Below, piece by piece: positions 1-10,213 of a DNA stretch of 64,000 nt (its first letter is position 1; each line of letters opens with the position of its first letter). The position numbers and the translations under genes are program-made. Under the pieces are notes generated by a model. It worked only from the letters and a program-made list of their open reading frames with translations. It had not been told where the DNA came from and did not search any database. Where the stretch lies: NCBI GenBank assembly GCA_014529385.2, contig CM043968.1, positions 7,852,648-7,916,647 of the forward strand. The letters are read 5' to 3'. Source of the stretch: Adiantum capillus-veneris. Lineage: Eukaryota; Streptophyta; Polypodiopsida; Polypodiales; Pteridaceae.

Positions 1-1286
1 GTCAATGTGGCACTACCAACAGAAAGTATCCGACAGTTGGGCCACATTGCACTTTTGGATGCGGTCCCAATGAGGATAGACGGTGAGATGACCAATGGGA
101 GCCCAACGGAAGCATCTCCTAAAATTTAGGGACCTGCTATTTTGGGCCGTGAAATGTGTTCGTGTCATTACCATCGGTATGACTAGGGGAAAATTTTACA
201 ACTTTGCCCGAAGTCAACTGAGCAACCAATCGGGAGATTTTTAGGCCGCAACCCCAAAACGGAAAAATGCATGTAATCGTGCCAAGTGGCGCATTTTAGT
301 GAACTTTCCCAATGCAAAGAAGAGGTAGCGCTGAATTTATAGCTGAGAGGCTCACTTTTGAGTTTCCTGTCACAGGTTAAGAGCTAAGGAGTGCTTCCTT
401 TCCCTCTATGTACAGTGTGGTGCCAGGAGTGATGCCCTACACGCTACACACTGCTCTCTCTCTCTCTCTCTCACCCCCTTACGTGCAGTTATGTGATGCC
501 CCACAAGAGGGCTTTTCATTTGGCTGATGTAGAGTTGTGTGGGTTCATGCGCGATTGCCGAGGCAAGAGCCTCTTGCACAGGTACTGGATTAGCTAGTGG
601 CTAATCCCCCACAGGTACAAGTGAATTCATAGAGGTTTCACGTGAGAAATCTCGTCCGATTCAAAGGGCAAGTAGCCCTACAAGTGTGGGAGCTCAAGGA
701 CTTGCTACAGATGCGACAAGCATGCAAAACAGAGCCCAAAACAGGGAATTACAACCTGCTGTGTATTTTTGCAGTTTTAGGGTTTCGGTCCTAAACAATC
801 CCTAATACCCCCAGGACGTTCGGGGACGCGAGAAGACCATTGTAGAGGTGATCTGGTGCATTTTCGGGGCAGAAAACAGAGTATTCAGCGTGCTGCAGAT
901 ACTCGCCAGGTTTTGGAAAGTGTCCGTATGCGACGGGAAAGTCATCTATTGCATGGGGATACTGACTGTGAAGCGTCCTAGTACGATTATGCTACCGAAA
1001 TCGGGCCAGAACAGGTGTATTTCAGCCCAGATTATGCGGGCCAGCTCGTAGGAAATCACAGGTTATATTCCCTCTGTTAAAGAATAAAGAAATACTAAAA
1101 GGGGCGCCAATTTTGGGGCCTACAGGGTGTCGGCGTCTGCTCGGAGCATTCTAGCTTCCGAGCCGTGTGTGTACTTAAGTGTTAATTCCCGTCATAGGTT
1201 TCCTTTGCACGTTCTCTCTGTGTGTGTCTAAAGTAAAGAATTTCGGGTGAAAGCCAACGCCTACCACCCCACAGGCTGGTTTCAGC
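1..1286 (+). repeat. LTR/leader-type sequence, inverted copy of 3600-4600
   Basis: No coding potential is visible. Read on the plus strand, about 520-790 matches the reverse complement of about 4270-4560. Both carry a 'tgcgcg-ttgcc-aggcaagagcc' block, then 'ggattagcta', then 'gagaaatctcgtccgat', then a 'gggaattaca' dyad followed by 'tttgca-gttttagggtttc'. Around 1083-1115 there is an 'aataaagaaatac' poly(A)-like signal followed by 'aggggcgccaa'. The same pair recurs near 5440-5463 and 9825-9850, so this is probably an LTR R/U5 border. Treat it as the leader or LTR of another copy of the element at 2077-5153, lying in the opposite orientation and cut by the window edge. A (TC)n run lies near 453-474. 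Confidence 0.45.
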
Positions 1287-1732
1287 TGTGATCACCTCCA
1301 CCCACTACTCTCACACACACAGTGGAGCACACTGATAAAAATCGGTCCCCCAGCCTCAAATTTGGGTTGGCCCCCTCTTGGGATGAGCTTCTAGAGAGAG
1401 AGTTGACCTGCAAGTTGCTCTCCTACTGCCATGTGTCCAGTTTGCTCCTTTTCGTTTATTTCCTAGTACCCACCAACTTATAACGTCTTGCCGAGGGGCC
1501 TAAATGACTTTAACTGAGCCTAGCAACTTCTTTACTAATCGGATTCCAGTGTTGATTAGCCCAACCATCTCGTGGCTGCCTGGCCTTGACTACTCTCGGC
1601 CAACAACTGTTTCACACTGGCCATGCAACGTCTGAGCATTTGTGACTTTAACAAGAGGGTCCCAAAAATTAAATAGAAATCGAGGAAAATAAACCAGCAA
1701 ATATATATAGTGGTTGTCACAGTCTCGCGACA
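1287..1732 (-). repeat. LTR copy A of the small minus-strand element
   Basis: This segment of about 445 bp recurs at 2126-2576 (copy B) and 4709-5153 (copy C). It starts 'tgtgatcacc' and ends in the near-dyad TGTCACAGTCTCGCGACA. On the minus strand it therefore begins TGTC and ends CA, as LTRs do. Copy B is preceded on the minus strand by a polypurine tract, which sets the orientation for all three. Copy A has no element body attached. It is followed by the 1733-2064 segment that also follows copy C, so it is probably a duplicated or recombined LTR, not an independent insertion. Confidence 0.6.
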
Positions 1733-2064
1733 GAATATTCCATTGGTCTAGGAGGAAATCCGAATTGTATAAAGGATTACGCGTAAAGACACAGACACAA
1801 GAATAAAGATGAGTTCTGAGAAGCTTTTTCTAAAAAGCAGGATATTTCTAAGTGCTTTTCGGATAAGCAGATGCTTTCCTGCGAGGAAATCTATGTCTAC
1901 ATTGCATTTGTGCATGAGGTTGCATCTAGGGACGACTCGGAAGTGCTATGTAGCATTAGTTTTCGGCTAATAGAGTTTTTTTTGAGTTTTTGAACATGTT
2001 CACATTATTTTTAAAAAGTGATCGACTACCCACTTATTAAGTGGGCAGCCTACTTTAAAAAGTA
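1733..2064. repeat. Segment shared with 5154-5452
   Basis: From 'gaatattccattggtctagg' onward this noncoding stretch matches 5154-5390, and its right end ('cccacttattaagtgggc', itself a short dyad) matches 5405-5425. In both places it follows an LTR copy directly. Either it belongs to a longer plus-oriented LTR that ends at the primer-site-like sequence at 6059, or it is flanking DNA duplicated along with the LTR. Confidence 0.5.
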
Positions 2065-2076
2065 AAAATTAAAGCA

Positions 2077-2576
2077 AATCATCACGTTGCATGAGACAAG
2101 GGAGAAGGCAAGCTTTTAATTAAAGTTGTGATCACCTCCACCCACTACTCTCACACACACTGTGGAGCACACTGATAAAAATCAGCTCCCAGCCTCACAT
2201 TTGGGCGCCCCCTCTTGGGATGAGCTTCTAGAGAGAGAGTTGACCTGCAGGTTGCTCTCCTACTGCCATGTGTCTAGTTTGCTCCTTTTGGTTTCCTAGT
2301 ATCCACCAACTTATAAAGTCTTGCCGAGGGGGCCTAAATGACTTTAACTGAGCCTAGCCACTTCTTTATTATCGGATTCCAATGCCGATCGGCCCAACCA
2401 TCTCGTGGCTGCCTGGCCTTGACTCCTACAGGTGAAACTCTCGGCCAACGGCCGTTTCACACTAGCCATGCAATGTCCGGGCATTTGTGATTTTAACAAG
2501 AGAGTCCCAAAAATTAAATAGAAATCAAGATAAAGAAACCAGCAAATATATATAGTGGTTGTCACAGTCTTGTGAC
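2077..2576 (-). repeat. LTR copy B: 3' LTR of a small chromovirus derivative
   Basis: This is the best-placed of the three copies. On the minus strand it begins TGTCACAAGACTGTGACA immediately after a purine-rich tract (2577-2589), which is the normal order for a 3' LTR. It shares about 50 bp beyond the 'tgtgatcacc' point with copy C (caaatcatc...aagctt), so the LTR is 450-500 bp long and its inner end is uncertain. The internal domain lies to the right on the minus strand. Confidence 0.65.
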
Positions 2577-2589
2577 ATACCCCCCTCTT
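2577..2589 (-). other. Polypurine tract
   Basis: The minus strand reads taagaggggggta directly before the TGTCAC start of LTR copy B. This is the expected plus-strand DNA priming site of a Ty3-type element and fixes the element as minus-strand. Confidence 0.65.
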
Positions 2590-2711
2590 AAAATCGCAAA
2601 CGTCCTCAATTGCATGCCATAGATGATTTAGTGTGGTAAGCACCCTTTTATCATCGCATGTATCCGCAAGAAAGACTGTCAAACATGTGTACAAATGACT
2701 TAATGAGACCT

Positions 2712-3057
2712 TCATACTTTTGTCAAACAATGTACACTGCTATTGCACTGAATCCTTATGTACATGTGAAGTGCTAGCTCTATCATTACCCTCTTTTGAG
2801 CACGTGTCAAGCCGTTTGATCTTTGCTCTACTAAAGTGATCTGAGTTGGAGAATATATGGGTTGTAAACCAAAAGCTTCAAGGTAAAACTGCAATACATT
2901 TGGTGACTCTATCAGTTCACTTTCTTCCATCCACTTTGCATCCATAGGTGGATAGTTTTTGAACTTCACCAAATAACTGTCTTGCAACTTTTCCCTTAAC
3001 TTTTCTTTCTTTTGACCTGTCCTCCAGAAGACTCGGCTGAGTCTTTAGCCTTCTCTG
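2712..3057 (-). pseudogene. Integrase C-terminal chromodomain fragment
   Basis: The minus strand encodes QDSYLVKFKNYPPMDAKWME followed by ESELIESPNVLQFYLEAFG. This is the YLVKxKNYP...xxxWMxExEL core of the chromodomain found at the C-terminus of chromovirus integrases. In that family the domain directs integration to particular chromatin. Upstream, at about 2960-3057, is a basic linker (RLLKLPRGQEIQRRLK). No integrase core, RNase H or RT precedes it. The coding sequence jumps almost directly from a gag start to this C-terminus, so most of pol is deleted. The frame changes between linker and chromodomain. Confidence 0.7.
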
Positions 3058-3080
3058 TATTTCCTGACCCCTAGGAAGCT

Positions 3081-3465
3081 TCAAGAGTCGCTTTTGCAAA
3101 GGACCTCTTTGCTGAATATTTCTTTGACTTGCCCTCTTTCACGCTGCCCTGGAATCCACTGTCTTCTCCCTTCGGGCTCTCTTGCATGAGAAAGTTGCCT
3201 TGTCTGCTGTGACACTTGTGGCGCTTGCAAAAATTCCATAAACCTAGGATTCTGCACCAACCGAGAAAACGCACTCACAGCAGCAAGCAACTGTGTCCTG
3301 AATGCATCCTCGTCTAATTGCCCAGTCATAAATCCTTGAACTTGTGGAGCATTCACATCAACAAAAGGCACAGACAGTGGTGGTGACCTTGCACACTTAA
3401 GATACAACATGCCTATACTAGGAAGAGGAACCCTCCTCCCTAGCGTCATTTGTCCTGTTAGCCAT
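3081..3465 (-). pseudogene. Probable gag N-terminal fragment
   Basis: An ATG at 3465 opens MANRTND..., and a stop appears after about 15 codons. A second frame then runs as PSIGMLYLKCARSPPLSVPF, VDVNAPQVQGFMTGQLDEDA and onward to about 3081. There is no zinc knuckle and no protease. I assign gag only from position: it is the first coding stretch after a long leader, on the same strand as the chromodomain fragment and with an LTR on each side. It could instead be unrelated captured sequence. The frame break and the missing pol make it non-functional. Confidence 0.35.
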
Positions 3466-3599
3466 AGTGTAATTCTGAGTTCATATGATTTGCGTCTTCG
3501 CCGAAACCAACCAAGGCTCACTTCTTGAGGAAGAAGTGATTCTGTCCTACCAACGGAACCATGAAACCGGTCCGTAGGGCGGTAAACTTTAGCTTTCAC

Positions 3600-4650
3600 C
3601 CGATCTTTAAACAGTTAAACTTTACAACACAAAAGAACTTCACAAATAAGCCTGTGATTGGAAATTACACTTCAAACAAAACACGGCCTGGGAGCTAGAG
3701 TGCTTCCAAGCAGACAATGACACCACATTGGCCCCAAAGACTGGCGCACCTTTCGTTATTTCTTTATTCTTATTGCATCTAAGAAAAACCTGTAAGCTTC
3801 TACAAGCTGTCCACTTTTATCGGGCTGAAATTCCCCTACTCTAACCCGATTATGGCAACATAACCACACTAGAAGTCTCCATGGACAAAATCCCAAGAAA
3901 ATAGTGATTTTCCACGCACTTTAGAGCACTTTACAAACCCTAGCGAGAAATTACAGCATGCTGCAATCTCTATTTTTAGCGTCCAATTTGCACCAAAACA
4001 CCTGTTCGGTGATTCCCTAGCTTCCTCGAAGCTCCTAGAACCTGTAAGCTGATACTGGCCAAAACCCTAAACTTGCAAAAAAATTACAGCAAGACGTAAT
4101 TCTCTAATTTGTACTCCAATTCGCGTCCCGATCACTCTTGTGGGTAGCTCTCGAGCTCCCGCATCTATAGGGTCACTTGCCTTTTGAATTAGACGAGATA
4201 TCTTGTGGGAAATCTCTCTAAATTGTCTTGTACAATCACCCAAGGCTTTCCCGAGGCTCCCCTAGCATTACCAAGCAGTTTAGGTGTGAAACCCTAAACC
4301 TGCAAAAAAACATAGCATGCTGTAATTCCCTGTTTCGCATCATTTTGAGTGGAGCAAACACGTCTATGAGTGTCTTAGAAGCTCCCGCACGCAATGGGAC
4401 ATTTCCCCTCTAAATCGGACGAGTTTTCACACGAGAAATCTCTCCATTATCGCATTCCTTCGCGACAGAACTGTGCATACCTGAAGGGGATGAGCAATTA
4501 GCTAATCCAGTTTATGTAAAGAAGGCTCTTGCCTTGGCAAACGCGCATAAAACCCCCAGAACTATACAGTCATCTGAGAAGCCCAACTAGAGGGGCACTA
4601 CCAGCCCAACTAGAGGGGCATTACCATATGTGCAAAGGGGGAGAGAGATG
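3600..4650 (-). repeat. Noncoding leader with degenerate dyad repeats
   Basis: This gene-free stretch lies between LTR copy C and the gag start. It holds sub-repeats whose common block is a dyad. ATTACAGCATGCTGCAAT lies at 3950-3967 (one base from perfect), AATTACAGCAAGACGTAATT at 4082-4101 and ATAGCATGCTGTAATT at 4312-4327. Each is flanked by 'aaaccctaaa-ctgcaaaaa' and 'agctcc(c)gcat' blocks. At 4578-4626 a 24-bp unit (agcccaactagaggggca...tacca) is repeated twice. No primer site for the usual tRNA-Met or tRNA-Asp is recognisable next to LTR copy C. Confidence 0.5.
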
Positions 4651-4660
4651 CGCGAGAGCA

Positions 4661-5153
4661 AATCATCGCGTTGCATGAGACAAGGGAGAAGGCAAGCTTT
4701 CCATTAAAGCTGTGATCACCTCTACCCACTACTCTCACACACTGTGGAGCACACTCATAAAAACCAGCCCCCAGCCTCAAATTTGGGCGCCCCCTTTTGG
4801 GATGAGATTCTGGATACCTGCAGGTTTCTCCCCTACTGCCATGTGTCCAGTTTGCTCCTTTTGGTTTAATTCCTAGTACCCACCACCTTATAAAGTCTTG
4901 TCGAGGGGCTTGAATGACTTTAACTGAGCCTAGCCATTTCTTTACTAATCGGATTCTAGTGCCGATCGGTCCAACCATCTCGTGGCTACTTGGCCTTGAT
5001 TCCTGCGGGCGAAACTCTCGGCCAACGGCCGTTTCACACTGGCCATGCAATGTCCGAGCATTTGTGATTTTAACAAGAGGGTCCCAAAAATTAAATAAAA
5101 ATCAAGGAAAGAAACCAGAAAATATATATAGTGGTTGTCACAGTCTCGTGACA
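4661..5153 (-). repeat. LTR copy C: probable 5' LTR of the small element
   Basis: This is the same LTR as 2077-2576, including the inner 50 bp, and starts on the minus strand at 5153 with TGTCACGAGACTGTGACA. It lies upstream of leader, gag and chromodomain on the minus strand, so it should be the 5' LTR of the 2077-5153 derivative, about 3.1 kb in all. I could not find a matching 5-bp target duplication: the right flank is aaata, and the left flank is uncertain because the LTR end is uncertain. Confidence 0.55.
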
Positions 5154-6057
5154 AAATATTCCATTGGTCTAGGAGGAAATCCGAACTGTATAAAGGATTA
5201 CGCGTAAAGATGCAGACACAAGAATAAAGATGGGTTCTGAGAAGCTTTTTCTACAAAGCAAAATATTTTTAAGTGCTTTTCGGGAAAGCAGATGCTTTCT
5301 TGCGAGGAAATCTATGTCTACATTGCATCTGTGCATGAGGTTGCATCCAGGGACGGCTGGGAAGTACTGTGTAGCATTAGTTTTCAGCTCACATGACCGG
5401 CTGTCCACTTATTAAGTGGGCAACCTACTTTAAAAATAAAGCATAAAATAGGAGGGGCGCCTCCAAGCTGAAAACAGCGATCTCTCTCTCCTCTCTCTAG
5501 AAAATTGCCACCAGCTCTCTCTCTCTTGCTATTCCAGCACCCTCACTGCTCTGCTATTGTTGCAGGAGTTTTGCTAGCCCTAGCGCTCACTCTCCTACCA
5601 GAATTGCCAGCGCTACCTCAGGGAGACTGCCACCGGGAAGTCGCAAGTGATCACATGAAGTCGACATGTGCAGGTTGCTTTTCCATACTTGGAGCGACAG
5701 GTAAAGCTTGTGAATACACTCTACGAGTTGTTGCTTTCGTGTTTGTGTTTTTTGCAGGTACTCCATCGCAGAGAAGGAGCAAGGAGGCTTTGGCCTACGC
5801 TTGGGGATTCTGAAAAAGGAATCTAGACTGATCTGCAGAGCTTTACGCTCCGAGTACAAACAACGAGTCTAAGACCTTAGACCAGAGGAGTTTTCTCCGA
5901 TTCTTGTGCTTGTAAAAACGATTCTCCCTTGGGGGGGGGGGGACCAGCCCATCTTCTAGTCCCCAATACTGTGTCGATCTTCTCCCTCGTCTCTTTTTGT
6001 CAAAAGTCTATTTACTTTCAGCTTATTGATTATTTGTGTCCGCTCCCGTTTATGACA
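5154..6057 (+). repeat. Possible 3' part of a plus-strand LTR
   Basis: The first 300 bp match 1733-2064. An AATAAA-like signal (aataaagcataaaata, about 5435-5450) followed by 'aggaggggcgcc' resembles the poly(A)/R signature at 1090 and 9830. The segment ends TGACA at 6057, directly before a tRNA-Met-like primer site at 6059. It could therefore be U3-R-U5 of a plus-strand element whose start overlaps the LTR C junction. No matching 3' LTR is present. A G10 run lies at about 5932-5942. Confidence 0.35.
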
Positions 6058-6058
6058 A

Positions 6059-6070
6059 TGGTATCAAAGC
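6059..6070 (+). other. Primer binding site-like sequence (tRNA-Met)
   Basis: TGGTATCAAAGC differs by one base from the usual plant initiator tRNA-Met primer site TGGTATCAGAGC. It follows an LTR-like end ...tgaca, and a gag-like reading frame starts soon afterwards. Confidence 0.45.
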
Positions 6071-6121
6071 ACGGTCGCCTCTCTTTTTTTGCAAAGGAGG
6101 ACGATTTCGGGAAGGAATGGG

Positions 6122-6440
6122 AAGAACAATGAAAAGCCAAGGGAGAAACCCTAAAGACAAACCTCAGCAAGTACGAGTTCAACTCACAGAAATGCAACAG
6201 CTTTTCGTGTTGCCAATTGTCTAGAAGGTCTTCGACGAAATCAACAAGCCGCAAGGAACAGATGTCGATGGGCGTCTGGAAAATGCAATCAGTGGTAACA
6301 ACCAGGTCAGGTTGTGACGGTATGAAGATACAGTTATGTTCGGAGACAAATCAATGGCTCCCGTACAAAGTGAGGCGGCTATGGAGTAGATTCCACATGG
6401 CAGAGAGGGAATGTATATCTTGGGTACCACATCTTGTCAG
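6122..6440 (+). pseudogene. Gag-like fragment, family unclear
   Basis: Right after the primer-like site the plus strand reads SQGRNPKDKPQQVRVQLTEM QQLF, then a TAG, then KVFDEINKPQGTDVDGRLEN AIS in the same frame, and then more stops. The position and the hydrophilic, glutamine-rich character suit the start of a retrotransposon gag. I see no capsid signature or zinc knuckle, so the assignment is mainly positional. Confidence 0.3.
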
Positions 6441-7564
6441 TGTATAACCGTTGCAGACATGGCATGGTGGTGATATTTGATGAGGATAGATTGTCACTTT
6501 GAGATAAAGCCTCCGACATGGAAGTCAAAGGGGGTTCAAATGTGTGTGGATTGTACTGACTTGATCCCCTTCCTTCGGATTTGGACTCACACCAAGTAGA
6601 GATTACCCTCAGGCTGGTTAATTTAGACCAAGTGTCCCATGGTATGCCAGACGAACGTGACTACATTCACAGGGAGCAACAACGCACTCCAAAAGAAAGA
6701 TATTGCACGAATGGTGAAGATACCCAAGTGGATATGGGTTACTGTCTATGCCACTTGCACATCTAACCCTATGTGCATGGGGACAAGTTGAGACTCCTAT
6801 TTCAAGGGTTTAGAACAGCCTAGGAAGTGTTTTGGCACCTTGTGAGCCTGAACGTAGGACATGCATGTCCAGGCACTATAGATTAGTTGCAAACCCTCTG
6901 ATTACACACGAGCACAGCCAGTGTGTGGTAGGTGTAAGCACTGAGAAGAGTTCTCATACATTTGCATTAGTATTAAGCCTAGATATTCATATGCATATGC
7001 AACACCTCTTATAAATAATTTATTAACTCATTATAATATTAAGTGAAATTTTAAGAAATCGTGGATTTTTATTGGCATTGCCCGACCAAGCTTTAGTTCC
7101 ATACATAAGTGACCCTAGGGATCACTTCTCAAGCATAAATCAGTACCCTAAGTACAAGCACCAAGCACCCGCGGTACCTCAACATCTCTCACGTTTTTGC
7201 ACAACATCAGTCTACAGCACCCCATCAGCACCAGCCTTTTCAGTTTTAGCTATAAGCTCGCCATGCTGTCGGAGATCCTCCATCAGTACCAACGTTTTCA
7301 GTTTTCAGCCCAAGACAGCAGATCAGCCAGCGTTTTCAGATTTCAGCCCTAGACTCATCGTCAAATCGCAGTTCCAAGCCAGATCAGCCCTAGCATTTTC
7401 AGTTTTCAGTTTCAGCCTTTAGCCTCTCATATCCAAGCATCTACAGCAAGATCCCATCAGCATCTAGGACCATTGTATCAGCAATTGTGCAATCTAAAGC
7501 AAATACCTCTCTACCAATAGAGAGGGAGGGGCCTTGGAGGGGAGTTTGGGGCCCCATCTGATGT
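6441..7564. other. No recognisable gene
   Basis: There are scattered short open frames with no family signature. An AT-rich patch lies at 7010-7060. From about 7190 to 7430 a degenerate short motif (cagccttttcagttttagc type) recurs about five times. 7455-7510 (catctaggacc...caattgtgcaatctaaagc) resembles 10165-10205, so this may be the left part of an LTR-like repeat interrupted by the SINE-like array. Confidence 0.3.
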
Positions 7565-8460
7565 TAGTTTTCTCTCTTGAATAATAGGTCTTGAGTTCAA
7601 CTCTCCTCGTCGGCTTGATCTTTAAGGTCTCTTGGGATAGTTTCCTACGACATTAAAACTCTCTTCTTCTCGGGTGTGTGTGTGGGGGTGTGTGTGTGTG
7701 TGCTAATAAAAAGAGGAAAATGGTATAACCTTTCTATCACCCAAGTGTGGTAGATTGGTTATGCCATTTCCCTCTTGAATAACAGGTCTTGAGTTCAACT
7801 CTCCTTGTCGGCTAGATCTTTAAGGTCTCTTGAGATAGTTTCCTACGACGTTAAAACTCTCTTCTTCTCGGGTGTGTGTGTGTGTGTGCTAATAAAAAGA
7901 GGAAAATGGCATAACCTTTCTATCACCCAAGTGTGGTAGATTGGTTATGCCATTTCCCTCTTGATTCTTGAATAACAGGTCTTGAGTTCAACTCTCCTCG
8001 TCGGCTAGACCTTTAAGGTCTCTTGGGATAGTTTCCTAGGACGTTAAAACTCTCTTCTTCTCGGGTGTGTGTGGGTGTGCGCGCTAATAAAAAGAGGAAA
8101 ATGGTATAACCTTTCTATCATCCTAGTGTGGTAGATTGGTTATGCCATTTCCCTCTTGAATAACAGGTCCTGAGTTCAACTTTCCTCGTCGGCTAGATCT
8201 TTAAGGTCTCTTGGGATAGTTTCCTACGACGTTAAAACTCTCTTCTTCTCGGATGTATGTGTGGGTGGGGTGTGTGTGTGCGCTAATAAAAGGAGGAAAA
8301 TCGTAAAACCTTTCTATCACCCAAGTGTGGTACATTGGTTATGCCATTTCCCTCTTGAATAACAGGTCTTGAGTTCAACTCTAGATCTTTAAGGTCTCTT
8401 GGATAGTTTCCTACGACGTTAAAACTCTCTTCTTCTTCTTCTTCTTCTTCTTCTTCTTCT
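7565..8460 (+). repeat. Tandem array of five SINE-like (tRNA-derived) units
   Basis: Five units share 'cttgaataacaggtcttgag' and the rest of a conserved body, and end in a (GT)n stretch. The pol III B-box-like core (ttgagttcaactc) starts at 7591, 7789, 7982, 8170 and 8369, giving spacings of 198, 193, 188 and 199 bp. Units 2-5 also have an A-box-like gtggtagattgg about 42 bp (49 bp in unit 3) upstream of the B box, the layout of a tRNA-derived SINE head. Unit 1 lacks it. The common tail is 'ggatagtttcctacgacgtt aaaactctcttctt'. A tail-only copy lies at about 11196-11240. Dispersed SINEs are ordinary, but a head-to-tail array is not. Confidence 0.55.
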
Positions 8461-8464
8461 TCTT

Positions 8465-8529
<65 letters not shown>
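8428..8529. repeat. Compound microsatellite (TTC)n(TC)n(AC)n
   Basis: About 37 bp of TTC, about 50 bp of TC and about 16 bp of AC directly follow the last SINE-like unit. They probably arose from its pyrimidine-rich tail. Coding potential on either strand here is only dipeptide repeats. Confidence 0.9.
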
Positions 8530-8889
8530 ACCTTCACTCACAGTATCATTCTCTCTTCTATCTATTGTCTTTGCACATCTCTTATGAAGTAAAAGGAACT
8601 CTTTCATCCAGTAAAAGGAACCTTGAGTACGCACTGAGCACTCATCCTGAGCATTCACCATCAATCGCTTCTGCTACACATTACACTATAAAATTCTTGC
8701 GTGTTAGGTTTGCTATCAGATGTGCGAGCCAATGTCAACACTCGCAAATGCTAGTTACAATTACATAGTAGAGTTTCTGACGGAGAGCAATTGGAGGGGT
8801 GTCTTGCCTTGTCCACTCGAGCCCGAGATAGACAAGCTTCTTCAAATGTGACTTACTACCTCCATAGTTGTGCCCTCTAACCACGAGAT

Positions 8890-9062
8890 GAGAAGGGGTG
8901 TTAAGAGTTTATTACCTCTCTCGGCGGTACTACTGTCCCAGTATCTCCCAAGGGCGGATCATAGGGAGTGAAGGGTATTTTATGGCTATGCCCGGTCTAT
9001 GTGGGGTAGTTTTCTCATATTCGGCTTGTTTCCATCATTTTTGCCCATCCTGTTATGCTAGC
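8890..9062 (+). repeat. Left copy of a 1.3-kb-spaced direct repeat
   Basis: The block 'gtcccagtatctc-ccaaggg' and the sequence after it ('atcatagggagtga-gg', then 'gtagtt-tctcat') match 10214-10392 in the same orientation. The pair may be the LTR remnants of a short element or two fragments of one dispersed repeat. No coding sequence lies between them. Confidence 0.5.
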
Positions 9063-10213
9063 AATGTTATATAGTTTGCCTCTTGGTGGCCCCAAGTCTT
9101 CCACCATTTTATCCTAGAGCCCAATGCCACTAGATTCCACATATGCGCTCTGCTTGTATTTTTTCCCCGTTTTCAACCTTTTTTTGGATCATGGGGTTTT
9201 TGGGGAAGGTTAGACAACTAGATCCGCTCCCTATATAGGGAGGGAGGTGCCCATCGCATGTATCAATTTGTGCACTTGTAGTCACTACCAACATTTTGGG
9301 TCTCTGTCAAAATTGCTAGCGTGTCAAGCCATTGAAGACATTAGCCGACTTGCAAATCTCGGCCGAGGGGCCTAAACCCTAGCAGCAGTAGAAGCAGCAG
9401 AAGAAGTTTTACCAACTTGCAAAGTCTTGCCAAGAGGCCTATTTTTTAAGAGGAGTTCCCACCAACTTACAAGACCCTGTCCGATGGGGCCCAAGTGACC
9501 TAAAGACATTAAAATAAAGCAGCAACTTCACATACAAAGTATTAGCGTAAAACATGCTGACGTGGCAATTGTACAGACGATCCATAAATCGCATTGGTTG
9601 ACAACATGGCAGCATGTACGGACTTCTGCATTTTACACCGTTGTTGGTGACTTGGAAGGTGTACGGATTTCTGCGTTTTCAGCTGCTCCATGCTTTTGAA
9701 AGGCCAAATGCTTTTAGAACTTGAAGCGCCTTTAAATATGACCCATGGGCTCTCACTCCGGCAGTCTACCCGTGGGAGATGTAGAGCAAAGCCATGGGAA
9801 TTATATTGAGTTGAAGCAATATAAAGAAATACCGAGAGGGGCGCCAACGTTTAGGGTCAGTGCTCTCTTGAAGTGGAAGTCCACCACTCCCCATCTCATG
9901 TGTCGTGCATCTCTTTCAATTCGGTTGTTATTTGAAGTGCTTAAAGTCTATTTAGTGTGTTCTTTCCGTTGGCACGTGATGCCCCTCCCGTTATAGTCTC
10001 TCTCCAATGTTTTCTCTCTTGAAATTTCTCTCTCTAGCGTTTTTCCTCTCTCTAGCTTTCTTGCCAAATCGCCCTCCCTCTCTGTCTTTGAGTTACTTCA
10101 AATCCCTCTCCTTCTTTATGCCTTCTTCTACCCCACGCCACTCTCCAAGTGAGCATTACCTTGCAGATCTAGGAATTAGCAGCTCCACAATTGTGCAGTC
10201 CAACTAGGAGCTG
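9063..10213. other. Noncoding LTR-like debris
   Basis: At 9343-9500 three degenerate copies, about 70-75 bp apart, share an 'accaacttgcaaagtcttgc' core plus '-cgaggggcc'. The same core lies inside the LTR at 1476-1507, 2307-2336 and 4881-4910. At 9825-9850 'aaagaaataccgagaggggc' matches the poly(A)/R-like signature near 1090. These are probably fragments of relatives of the 1-5153 family. No gene is seen. Confidence 0.35.

Noticed and set aside
8283-8768. Open frames rich in Arg-Glu, Ser-Leu or Glu near 8.3-8.7 kb
   Set aside because: They come from the TTC/TC/AC microsatellite next to the SINE-like array.
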